Notes under the pieces: generated by a model
Database searches by the model: none
The model's input: the letters and a program-made list of their open reading frames with translations, nothing else
Told to the model about the DNA's origin: nothing
Shown: piece by piece, positions 5,880-12,891 of the stretch
Layout of the letters: the number at the start of each line of letters is the position of its first letter
Position numbering within the stretch: the stretch's first letter is position 1
Program-made: the position numbers and the translations under genes
NCBI GenBank assembly: GCA_947097085.1
Contig: CAMUQR010000011.1
Location: 1 to 16,886, forward strand
Length of the DNA stretch: 16,886 nt
DNA from: an uncultured Candidatus Saccharibacteria bacterium
Lineage (GTDB): Bacteria; Patescibacteriota; Saccharimonadia; Saccharimonadales; Saccharimonadaceae
Direction: 5' to 3'

Positions 5880-7220
5880 TTATTTCTTCTTGGTATCATC
5901 TTGTGGCACAACGAGTGGTGTCGTTTTGTCATCGATTTTCATTTCAATCGTACCGTTGCTGATAACTCGCTTTTTGATTTCCTGCTGAGATTTATACCAG
6001 TAGATAATCGAGGCGGTAATTAACAGCAGACCAATCATGCTAATCGCAATTTCAGCTGGACCAGTGCTTGGCAACTCACCTGGGCGATTTGGAGTTGGTT
6101 GATTTGGCGTTGGTTTTTCTGGCGTACAACCAGTTTTGATTACTACCACATCAGCCATATCTTCGAGGTTGCCATTCGGCGTGTAGACCACGGCACGGTT
6201 ACGGAAGATGTTTTTACCACAGATGGTTAGTTGATCGTTGGTTGGAGTTTGGAAGGTATAGAACAAACCGGCGTTTGATTTTGGCATGTAATTACCGAAG
6301 TTCAGACCCGTACCGTTAAACAGATTATCGGCGTTAGTTAAGGCTAAACCATTTGGATTAGACGCGTTGTAGATTTTTAAAGTTCCAGCTTGGTAGGTCA
6401 TACCTTTTGCCATGAAGTCTTTAGCAATCACATTGGCTTGGGCGGTATCACCCTTGTTTTCGTAATACAGTTTGTATTCAACTTTGTCACCAGGATTGAC
6501 GGTGATGTTTTTTGACCAAGTTGTATCACCAACTTTACGCACTTGTTTGGCAATAGTAAAGTTCGGGCTTTTAGCGACTTTCGCTTTAACTTTGAACAGC
6601 AAGTGACCAGCATACTGCGCACAACCTTGCAACCGACCATTGATGCTGTCGTAACCGATTTGGGCACCACCAGTCGTGACTACCGAGTCATTGATTGCCA
6701 CGCCATTAGTAAAGTGATTGTTATAGTATCGCGCTGAACCAGCTACGTAAGAAATGTTGAACAATTTGTCACTTTGGAAAACTGCATCATCCCAAACACG
6801 TTGTGGTTTTGCGTTATTGGCACTAATCGCACCGTCAATTTGCACTCGTTTGGCTGCTCCGCCTGGAATATTAGCAAAGACTCGCGTATTTTCGGCAAAT
6901 AGATTCAAGTTAGCGGCGGCGTTATTGTGAACGTAGATACGTACATAGTATTCTTGGTCACTAACGACATTAATTAGGTTAGTCCAAGTATCTCTGGCTC
7001 CGTCTGAGACTGGCTTAATTGTCACGAAATTACGCTCATCACCATAATATTTATTGTTAGTGATTGAGTTAAAGGTGACATAGTCAGCTGGTTTTTCGCC
7101 GGTAAAGGTTGGGCGTTCCGGACCGTAGGCCAGTACCGACCCACCCAGGGCGGTGGCCACAGTCAGCGCCAAGACGCTAACTGTGAAGCCAAGTTTTGTA
7201 ATGTTTGTGTTTTGTTTCAT
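5880..7220 (-). CDS. Secreted LPXTG-type surface protein with DUF11-like domain
   Basis: The 446-residue protein has a signal peptide (1-31: charged MKQNTNITK, hydrophobic core, ALGGSVLA then YG). An unassigned extracellular domain rich in Asn and aromatic residues follows (about 35-210). A DUF11-like beta-sandwich lies at about 218-345 (FTIAKQVRKVGD, VNPGDKVEYKLYYENKGDTA), then a Thr/Pro/Asn linker (366-381: TPEKPTPNQPTPNRPG) and the sorting-like motif LPSTG (383-387). A membrane helix (about 389-408) and a charged tail end the protein. Three cysteines (200, 334, 365) could form a disulfide. The tail of about 38 residues is much longer than the few basic residues usual after an LPXTG anchor. 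AAAGGA lies just before the ATG at 7220, 37 nt after the upstream gene, so it is the third gene of an operon. The stop is a tandem TAA TAA. Anchoring by sortase is inference. Confidence 0.85.
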   Translation of the reverse strand: MKQNTNITKLGFTVSVLALTVATALGGSVLAYGPERPTFTGEKPADYVTFNSITNNKYYGDERNFVTIKPVSDGARDTWTNLINVVSDQEYYVRIYVHNNAAANLNLFAENTRVFANIPGGAAKRVQIDGAISANNAKPQRVWDDAVFQSDKLFNISYVAGSARYYNNHFTNGVAINDSVVTTGGAQIGYDSINGRLQGCAQYAGHLLFKVKAKVAKSPNFTIAKQVRKVGDTTWSKNITVNPGDKVEYKLYYENKGDTAQANVIAKDFMAKGMTYQAGTLKIYNASNPNGLALTNADNLFNGTGLNFGNYMPKSNAGLFYTFQTPTNDQLTICGKNIFRNRAVVYTPNGNLEDMADVVVIKTGCTPEKPTPNQPTPNRPGELPSTGPAEIAISMIGLLLITASIIYWYKSQQEIKKRVISNGTIEMKIDDKTTPLVVPQDDTKKK

Positions 7221-7257
7221 GTTATCCTTTCTCTGTTTGTTTTTGTGTTACCTATCG

Positions 7258-9822
7258 TTAAGGCATTTCGACCTTACCTTGGTTGGCATCTACTTCGACT
7301 TTATAGTTACCATCGGCATCTTTGGAGATTTTCATGTCATCTTCAGAGAAACCTTGATCTCGCAATTCATCCATTTTGTCAAAGATTGTAGTGTCGGTTA
7401 CCTTATCTTCTGGTTTGACTAACTCAATGGTTCGATTCACACCCTCTTGTGCTTCACCAGCTTGTTTTTGAACATCTTCGTAGTTTTGATTGACAGCTGT
7501 GTTGGCGCTGGAGTTTTCACTTGTGATGATGTTGTCTGATTCTTTATTCAGTTGTTCATTCGTTTTGTTAATTTGCGCTTGCTCGTTCTGAAGGTTTTGC
7601 TTAGCTTGGGCTTCAGTGGCTTGGTCAACGGCTTTTTGGCCAGCTCGTTGTTCAGCGATTTGCTCGTCGATAGTTTCTTTTGTGCTTCGAACCTCGTCTT
7701 TGAGTTCACCAGCTCCTTGGAGGTTTTTACCACTTGCTTTACCATCACTATTTACGGCGTCGTTCGCATCTGGTAATTTGTCAAAATCTTTTGCTTCAAG
7801 CTCTGGAGGGGTTTGCGGTGGTTTATTCGGTGTATTCGGAGGGGTTTGTGGTGGGCGATTTGGCGTGCCCGGAGGAGTTTGCGGTGGCTTATTCGGTGTG
7901 TTCGGAGGGGTTGGTGTATTTGGTGGGGTTGGTGTCCCTGGGGGAGTTGGCTTACCTGGTGTAGGATCTGGAGTGTCACCCTTCTTTGGCGTTGGATCTG
8001 GGGTATCTTCCGTCGTCTTCTCTGGTTTTGGGTCTCTTGATATTGATGACCCTTCAGGCTCGTCATCGCCTGGAATCGGAATCAATGTAGTATCAATATC
8101 AATTTTATAAATTAAGACGTTGGCACAATGTTCCATAATGACCAAACGGACACCGGTAGGCATTTTAAAGACTATCGCATCACCTTCACTACTGGTTTGA
8201 CCCATACCCATTTCATAACGCATGTTGTCGCGGTTCATATATTTATAAACATTCATTTGACCAGCTTCGACATGCATTGTCTCGAGAGATGTATCTTCAA
8301 GTGCAGCTATAAAACGATCATAGTTCGCACCCATTAACTGAGGATTGCTCTTCATTTGCTCAACTGCTTGGTTAATTTCGTCATTTGAGACCGCATCAAC
8401 CATATTGCCGTTCATATCAATATATTGCAATTTAAAGTTTGGTAAATCACCCTTCTCGAAGCTAGCAATTAATTCTGGTGAGTAGTAACCAGCTTTTTTA
8501 ACAAACTCTGCTTTTTGATCTAATGTTTCACCCTGAATTGGTGCAAAAATGCCATAATTACCAGTACGGTGCTCGTTAATCTGTTTTTCAAGCTCAGCAC
8601 TAAATTCAATCGAGTCGCCTGGTTTGTGCTTACGATATTCAGCACTGACCAAGAATTCATCGTAACTATTAATCTTCTCGGCTTTCTCAACTTCCTCTAC
8701 TTCTGACTCTTTATCGTTATTTTCAAGCGCATCAGCTTGATATTCAACTTTTGTCTGGTTGTTTAATGGCACATTTTCTGTTTGATTGTTAGCTTTAAAT
8801 GCTGAACCGATACCAATCGTTAGTAAAGTCGCAGCAATTAAACCAGCAATTTTTTTCATGAATGGTGATTTTCTGATGCGCTCCAATAAGCTGGCTCTTT
8901 CAGCTGATGACGTATTAGGATTATTTATACGATTTAGATTATCGTCCAATTCATCTTCAGATAGGTTATTCGGATTCTCCATTCTGTTCATGGATTCCTC
9001 AAGTTTGCGTGTTGCAGTCTCTTTTTGGGCTTCATAATCGGCATCAGTATCAGCAATTAAATCTTCGTCTTCCACTTGCTCAGCGTCGATGTCAATATCT
9101 AACACTTCTTCTTGCACTTCTGGCTGAGCTTCGGCCTGTGATGCAGTTTCACTAGTATCGTTTAGAGTTGTAGCAGTCTCAGACATGTCAGTTGCATCAA
9201 TAATTTCATTAATAATTCGATCAGTAAACACTTGATCGTCTTTTTGACTCATGTCAAGCAGTTGTTTATTCAGGTAGTCTTCTTTTTTACGCAAGTTCTT
9301 TTTCATAGCTTGGTATTGAGGATTAGCATTAATAAAATCGTCTAAACTAGCTGTTAAACCATGTTTAACAGCCTCTTGGTATTTAGCATGCAGGCCGTTG
9401 ACATATTGTTCTTGGGAAGCGCGCAATTTACTAATCCGTTTCGCATGATTCATTAAATGTACCACACGATCATCAGCTAGGCGTTCTAAGTGCTTTTCTT
9501 CAGCTAATCGCTCCTCTTCTAGACGTTTTTGTTCAGCTATTCGTTGCTCTTCAGCTTCGCGTTCTTGTTGCACTTGATAGTCAGCCGCTGCTTGCTCTTG
9601 ATCTAACATGTCTAAAGCTCGTGGCGCTTGACGCTCAGACATCTTACGCAAGTGCTCTTCATAAGCCATACCTTCTTCTAGGCGCTGTCTAGCTTCATCT
9701 GAAAAATCAGTCACACCAGCTGTTTTACCATAAACAGCTTCCTCAAATTTTTCATTTTGTTGTTTGATTTTGTTTGCCTCGAAGTTATCGAATCGTTCGC
9801 GAGCGGTTGGCATTCTTTCCAT
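7258..9822 (-). CDS. Large single-pass membrane protein with coiled coil and proline-rich stalk, function unknown
   Basis: I do not recognise this 854-residue protein. The order is: Glu/Arg/Lys-rich helix and predicted coiled coil (about 75-120), a further helical part to about 205, a very acidic stretch (215-265), Asn-rich NPNNLS/NPNTSS segments (283-306), a basic RIRKSPFMKK followed by one membrane helix (about 325-342), and an unassigned globular region (about 345-585). A Pro/Thr repeat stalk (607-673) and a Gln/Asn/Glu/Ala-rich helical C-terminus (about 700-800) follow. The positive-inside rule puts the 320-residue N-terminus in the cytoplasm and the rest outside. There is no signal peptide, and I see one cysteine (about 566). 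AAGGA lies about 7 nt before the ATG at 9822. It sits between a 46-codon gene and the LPSTG protein and shares their promoter. A structural or host-contact role is a guess. Confidence 0.85.
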   Translation of the reverse strand: MERMPTARERFDNFEANKIKQQNEKFEEAVYGKTAGVTDFSDEARQRLEEGMAYEEHLRKMSERQAPRALDMLDQEQAAADYQVQQEREAEEQRIAEQKRLEEERLAEEKHLERLADDRVVHLMNHAKRISKLRASQEQYVNGLHAKYQEAVKHGLTASLDDFINANPQYQAMKKNLRKKEDYLNKQLLDMSQKDDQVFTDRIINEIIDATDMSETATTLNDTSETASQAEAQPEVQEEVLDIDIDAEQVEDEDLIADTDADYEAQKETATRKLEESMNRMENPNNLSEDELDDNLNRINNPNTSSAERASLLERIRKSPFMKKIAGLIAATLLTIGIGSAFKANNQTENVPLNNQTKVEYQADALENNDKESEVEEVEKAEKINSYDEFLVSAEYRKHKPGDSIEFSAELEKQINEHRTGNYGIFAPIQGETLDQKAEFVKKAGYYSPELIASFEKGDLPNFKLQYIDMNGNMVDAVSNDEINQAVEQMKSNPQLMGANYDRFIAALEDTSLETMHVEAGQMNVYKYMNRDNMRYEMGMGQTSSEGDAIVFKMPTGVRLVIMEHCANVLIYKIDIDTTLIPIPGDDEPEGSSISRDPKPEKTTEDTPDPTPKKGDTPDPTPGKPTPPGTPTPPNTPTPPNTPNKPPQTPPGTPNRPPQTPPNTPNKPPQTPPELEAKDFDKLPDANDAVNSDGKASGKNLQGAGELKDEVRSTKETIDEQIAEQRAGQKAVDQATEAQAKQNLQNEQAQINKTNEQLNKESDNIITSENSSANTAVNQNYEDVQKQAGEAQEGVNRTIELVKPEDKVTDTTIFDKMDELRDQGFSEDDMKISKDADGNYKVEVDANQGKVEMP
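7801..7947 (-). repeat. In-frame tandem repeats encoding the Pro/Thr stalk
   Basis: Inside the 854-residue protein. Three 33-bp units (7801-7899) encode TPNKPPQTPPG, TPNRPPQTPPN and TPNKPPQTPPE. Before them, three 18-bp units (7894-7947) encode TPPGTP, TPPNTP and TPPNTP. TPDPTP also occurs twice slightly upstream (residues 607-612 and 617-622). Such repeats usually form an extended rod and can change copy number by slippage. Confidence 0.9.
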
Positions 9823-9873
9823 AAGACTTCCTTTTTTGTTAATTTTTATTTTTTATTAATGCTTTGGTTTATA

Positions 9874-10014
9874 TTATGTCAAAAGAAACAGCGCTTGTCT
9901 AGCCATAAAACGTTTTTGTTCTTCACTCAATGAATATTCTAATTTTTCCTGAGAGGTCTCAGTATCGATATCTTCAATGGTGTTGCGTGGGATGTTAAAT
10001 TGATCCACTGACAT
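9874..10014 (-). CDS. Small 46-residue acidic protein, first gene of the surface operon
   Basis: A short gene of 46 codons plus TAA. It begins MSVDQFNIPR and ends MARQALFLLT. It is acidic in the middle (NTIEDIDTETSQEKLEYSLSEE), then has a short amphipathic-looking end; there is no signal peptide, membrane helix or cysteine. I do not recognise it. Support for it being real: the strongest promoter in the window lies 46 nt upstream of the start, AGGA is placed 8 nt before the ATG, and the stop is followed after 51 nt by the 854-residue gene with its own AAGGA site. It could be an anti-sigma-like or accessory factor, or a leader peptide; the sequence does not decide. Confidence 0.6.
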   Translation of the reverse strand: MSVDQFNIPRNTIEDIDTETSQEKLEYSLSEEQKRFMARQALFLLT

Positions 10015-10059
10015 GTTTTAAATCCTATTTTTGTTTGTTTTTATTGTAGTTATACTTTC

Positions 10060-10088
10060 AGTGTAGCATAATCCTTATGTTTTGTCAA
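10060..10088 (-). promoter_or_regulatory. Strong promoter of the surface operon
   Basis: The minus strand shows an exact consensus -35 TTGACA (10083-10088), a 17-bp spacer ending in TGC (extended -10), and -10 TACACT (10060-10065). It is the only exact TTGACA promoter found here. The expected start near 10053 gives a leader of about 40 nt with an AGGA site before the 46-codon gene. The 318-nt stretch 9823-10140 between the two large genes holds this promoter, the small gene and a terminator. Confidence 0.85.
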
Positions 10089-10108
10089 GATGTTTTATTG
10101 TCCGAATC

Positions 10109-10138
10109 AAAAAAGCACCGATTTCTCAGTGCTTTTTT
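10109..10138 (-). terminator. Intrinsic terminator of the ftsA-ftsZ operon
   Basis: GCAC and GTGC arms (10115-10118, 10129-10132), extended by six A-T pairs (10109-10114 with 10133-10138), around a loop of 10 nt. On the minus strand the run of six T ends the hairpin. It starts 3 nt after the stop of the thioredoxin-fold gene and 21 bp before the -35 of the surface operon. Its symmetric A/T arms would also work on the plus strand. Confidence 0.85.
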
Positions 10139-10140
10139 CA

Positions 10141-10401
10141 TTAGCGATCATAGTAGCTAACTTGATCAATCAATGGTAACGGACGCCCACGCCACATCTG
10201 TTGCATTTGGCCCGCATCAGAAATCGCCATGAGCGTTGGATATTCGACAATACCATACGCCCGGCAGAAGCTCTCACCATCACGCGATTCAGGATCGATT
10301 TCTTCAATGACCTTACCAGTAAACCGCTGATAATCCCGTAAGTAATCACGAACTTCCCGAGCGTGATCAGAAGCTTGTTTATATACCACCACTACACGCA
10401 T
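10141..10401 (-). CDS. Thioredoxin-fold protein lacking the CxxC motif
   Basis: The 86 residues look like a short thioredoxin/glutaredoxin fold: an N-terminal strand MRVVVVYK, a long helix (about 10-26), a second strand (VIEEIDPES), a helix with SFCRAYGIVEYPT (44-56) whose YP matches the conserved cis-proline loop, then a strand and C-terminal helix. At the position of the active-site CxxC the sequence has QASDHA (9-14), and the only cysteine is Cys46, so a classical dithiol redox role is unlikely. The ATG at 10401 follows the ftsZ stop by 9 nt, and its AGGA ribosome site overlaps that stop codon (TAGGA), so translation is probably coupled to ftsZ. It is the last gene before the terminator. 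The fold call is by pattern only; the function is unknown. Confidence 0.75.
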   Translation of the reverse strand: MRVVVVYKQASDHAREVRDYLRDYQRFTGKVIEEIDPESRDGESFCRAYGIVEYPTLMAISDAGQMQQMWRGRPLPLIDQVSYYDR

Positions 10402-10410
10402 AGTTAAATC

Positions 10411-11607
10411 CTAGCGACGATCTTTACGCCCACGCAAAAATGGTGGAGTATCCAGTTCATCTTCGGATAAGTCCCACACGCTACCTTCGTTGGTCTTATC
10501 CTGAAACTCTTGGTGCGCTTCCTGTTCTGGCGGTTGATTGCCTAATTCTAAATCAATTGATTTGGCCATGTCTTCATCAAACTCTGGCGTTTCGTCAACT
10601 GGTTTTTCTACTTCTGGCTCAGGCACTTTATCTTCTTCTGGATTCGAATAAACCGAATCAAAGCCTGTCGCCACCACAGTAACTGTAATTTCGTCTTCTA
10701 ATTCTGGTTTGAGCGTTGCACCAAAGATAATATTAGCATCTGGTGAAACCGCCGCGGTAATCAATTCAGCCGCATCCTGCACTTCGCTCATGCTCATGTC
10801 ATAGCCACCAGTGATATTAAACAGTACTCCGCGCGCACCATCAATCGATACCTCGATAAGTGGCGACTCGATAGCTTGCTTCGCAGCTTCGACGGCACGG
10901 TTTTCACCACTCGCCCGACCGATGCCCATCAAAGCTGAACCAGCATTACTCATAATCGCCTTAACGTCAGCAAAGTCCAAGTTAATCAGACCATGTTCCG
11001 TAATTAAATCTGAAATCCCCTGCACACCCTGACGTAAGACGTCATCAGCGATTTTAAAGGTTTCAAGTAGCGGTGTCCGACGATCAATCGTCTGCAATAA
11101 ACGATCATTCGGAATGGTAATCAAAGTATCAACTTGGCGACGTAATTGATCAATTGCCCAGTCGGCATTGGTTTTGCGCTTAATACCTTCAAACGAGAAT
11201 GGTCGAGTTGTCACACCAACCACTAGAATACCCAACTCACGAGCCACTTCAGCCACCACATGACCCGCGCCCGAACCAGTGCCACCACCAGCACCAAAGG
11301 TCACAAAAATCATGTCAGCGCCTTTTAAGGCTTCTTTAATGTCTTCACGAGATTCTTCAGCCGCCAATTGACCTTTGGTTGGGTCAGCCCCAGCACCAAG
11401 ACCATGGGTAGCTTCACGACCAAGGTAGATTTTAATATCAGCCAGTGAATTATGGAGTGCCTGCGCGTCAGTATTCATGGCGATGAACTCGACGCCGTTT
11501 AACTGGGCTTCTTTCATGCGATTGACCGCTGAACCGCCGGCGCCACCAATTCCTACCACTTTAATATTGGCAAAAGTTTCAATTTCTGTCGGTTTAATTT
11601 CTGGCAT
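10411..11607 (-). CDS. ftsZ: Cell division GTPase FtsZ
   Basis: The tubulin homologue that forms the Z ring at midcell. The 398 residues show the N-terminal nucleotide loop VVGIGGAGGSAVNRM (17-31), the tubulin signature GAGGGTGSGAG (105-115), the T7 catalytic loop NLDFAD (209-214) with Asp211 and Asp214, and the C-terminal tubulin-like domain to about 320. An acidic Pro/Glu-rich linker (about 322-380) leads to the conserved C-terminal peptide DTPPFLRGRK, which binds FtsA. The ATG at 11607 has GGGAGA about 6 nt upstream, in the 27-nt gap after ftsA. All elements needed for polymerisation and FtsA binding are present. No divisome genes other than ftsA are next to it. Confidence 0.98.
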   Translation of the reverse strand: MPEIKPTEIETFANIKVVGIGGAGGSAVNRMKEAQLNGVEFIAMNTDAQALHNSLADIKIYLGREATHGLGAGADPTKGQLAAEESREDIKEALKGADMIFVTFGAGGGTGSGAGHVVAEVARELGILVVGVTTRPFSFEGIKRKTNADWAIDQLRRQVDTLITIPNDRLLQTIDRRTPLLETFKIADDVLRQGVQGISDLITEHGLINLDFADVKAIMSNAGSALMGIGRASGENRAVEAAKQAIESPLIEVSIDGARGVLFNITGGYDMSMSEVQDAAELITAAVSPDANIIFGATLKPELEDEITVTVVATGFDSVYSNPEEDKVPEPEVEKPVDETPEFDEDMAKSIDLELGNQPPEQEAHQEFQDKTNEGSVWDLSEDELDTPPFLRGRKDRR

Positions 11608-11634
11608 TATGTCTCCCTTTTATCTCGTTATCTT

Positions 11635-12840
11635 TTATTTTTTAAACAATTTCTTCAAACCGCTGAACAAGCTACCGCTATGGTTTGGCTCAGTCGCTCG
11701 TCCTGCGTGGTACGCCTCTAGGTCATATAGCATTAAACCAACTGCCGTCATATATGTTGAGTCATTAATTTTATCACTCAGACCTCGGAATTGATGTTGG
11801 CAATTAGCGATGTGCGTCACTAGACCAAGAGCGTTTTTCGAATAATTATCGATGCCTGCTAGTTTAGCTCCACCACCAGTCAGTACTACTCCACTTGGGA
11901 GCTTACCAGCATAGCCCGATTCATGCAATTTAGCATCAATCATTTCAAAGATTTCTTTGAGGCGCATATTGACGATTTCATCAATATCGGCTTGGTCAAA
12001 CTCGTAAATTTGTTTACCGTGTTTAACCGAAACTTTTTTGGTTTTACCGCTAAAGACGGCGCTAGCACGCGTTAATTTCACTACTTCTGCAAGCTCCGGA
12101 TCAATTTGTAGCCCCAATGCTAAATCATTCGTGACATTATTAGCGCCTACTGGCAACACCGCTAAATGTTGCAAATCGCCGCCTTCGTAAATAGCAATTC
12201 CAGTTGTGGCCGCCCCCATCTCAAGGAGCATGACGCCATTTTCCCGTTGTTTTTCAGTTAAAACAGCACGCGCTGCCGCTTCAGCCGATACCACCACTTG
12301 CGATGGCTCTACCTCAGCTAAACTCGCCACTTTGCGCAAACCATCAAGATGAGGCGCCAACGTTGAAATCACATTTGCTTTAATCTCCAAGCGCGATCCA
12401 GTCATACCAAGAGGATCTTTAATACCCGATTGACCATCTAGAATATAATCATGTGGAATTACTTTTAGAATAACCCGATTGTCAGGAATTTTACCAATGG
12501 TTGCTAATTCTTCGAGACGATGTAAATCATCAGCGCTGATTTCCTGACCCGCCACCGCAATCATACCATCGGTTTTCGTCGAAATAATGCTCGATCCATC
12601 GATATTCATGGTTGCCGTGTCAATTTCATAACCTGTCGCTTTTTCAACTTGACCTAACGCTTCATCAATTGATTTTGATAAGCTCGTCATATCGGAAACT
12701 ACGCCTTTGCGCATTCCACTGGTTGGTGATTCGCTGACGCCAACAATTGAAATTTGACCATCATTAACTACGCCAGCCACTACTTTAATATTGCCAGTGC
12801 CGACATCGAGTCCAACAATAACTTGAGAGTTACTTTCCAT
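11635..12840 (-). CDS. ftsA: Cell division protein FtsA
   Basis: Actin-like ATPase that tethers FtsZ to the membrane. With the start at 12840 the protein has 401 residues. It shows phosphate-1 GLDVGTGNIKV (10-20), the phosphate-2 segment LLEMGAATTG (205-214), the adenosine motif GVVLTGGGAKLAG (317-329) and a C-terminal amphipathic helix SLFSGLKKLFKK (390-401), the membrane-targeting sequence that usually ends FtsA. In phosphate-2 the usual Asp is Glu207. An in-frame ATG at 12849 is 3 codons upstream, but its bases overlap the -10 TATAAT. Transcription should start at about 12841, so 12840 is the real start and the mRNA is leaderless. Cotranscribed with ftsZ and the thioredoxin-fold gene. Confidence 0.96.
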   Translation of the reverse strand: MESNSQVIVGLDVGTGNIKVVAGVVNDGQISIVGVSESPTSGMRKGVVSDMTSLSKSIDEALGQVEKATGYEIDTATMNIDGSSIISTKTDGMIAVAGQEISADDLHRLEELATIGKIPDNRVILKVIPHDYILDGQSGIKDPLGMTGSRLEIKANVISTLAPHLDGLRKVASLAEVEPSQVVVSAEAAARAVLTEKQRENGVMLLEMGAATTGIAIYEGGDLQHLAVLPVGANNVTNDLALGLQIDPELAEVVKLTRASAVFSGKTKKVSVKHGKQIYEFDQADIDEIVNMRLKEIFEMIDAKLHESGYAGKLPSGVVLTGGGAKLAGIDNYSKNALGLVTHIANCQHQFRGLSDKINDSTYMTAVGLMLYDLEAYHAGRATEPNHSGSLFSGLKKLFKK

Positions 12841-12847
12841 AGCTTTC

Positions 12848-12876
12848 ATTATAGTCTAAAATAACGCTTATGACAA
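12848..12876 (-). promoter_or_regulatory. Promoter of ftsA-ftsZ, leaderless
   Basis: The minus strand shows TTGTCA (12871-12876), a 17-bp spacer and a perfect TATAAT (12848-12853). The start site predicted near 12841 coincides with the ATG at 12840. It is identical in both hexamers and spacing to the rplU promoter. It lies in the 51-nt gap between map and ftsA, where no terminator is visible. Confidence 0.8.
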
Positions 12877-12891
12877 GTTTTTCGGCAGTAA

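Noticed and set aside
7801..7947. Regular repeats that could suggest a CRISPR array
   Set aside because: The units are contiguous with no unique spacers, remain in frame and encode a Pro/Thr stalk; no cas genes are nearby.
7616..8110. Long plus-strand frames rich in Gly, Val and Trp opposite the proline-rich stalk
   Set aside because: These are antisense shadows of the Pro/Thr repeats of the minus-strand gene; they have no ribosome site or promoter.
9823..10140. A possible tRNA, riboswitch or attachment site in the 318-nt gap
   Set aside because: The stretch is accounted for by a small gene, its promoter and a terminator; no cloverleaf or direct repeats are seen.
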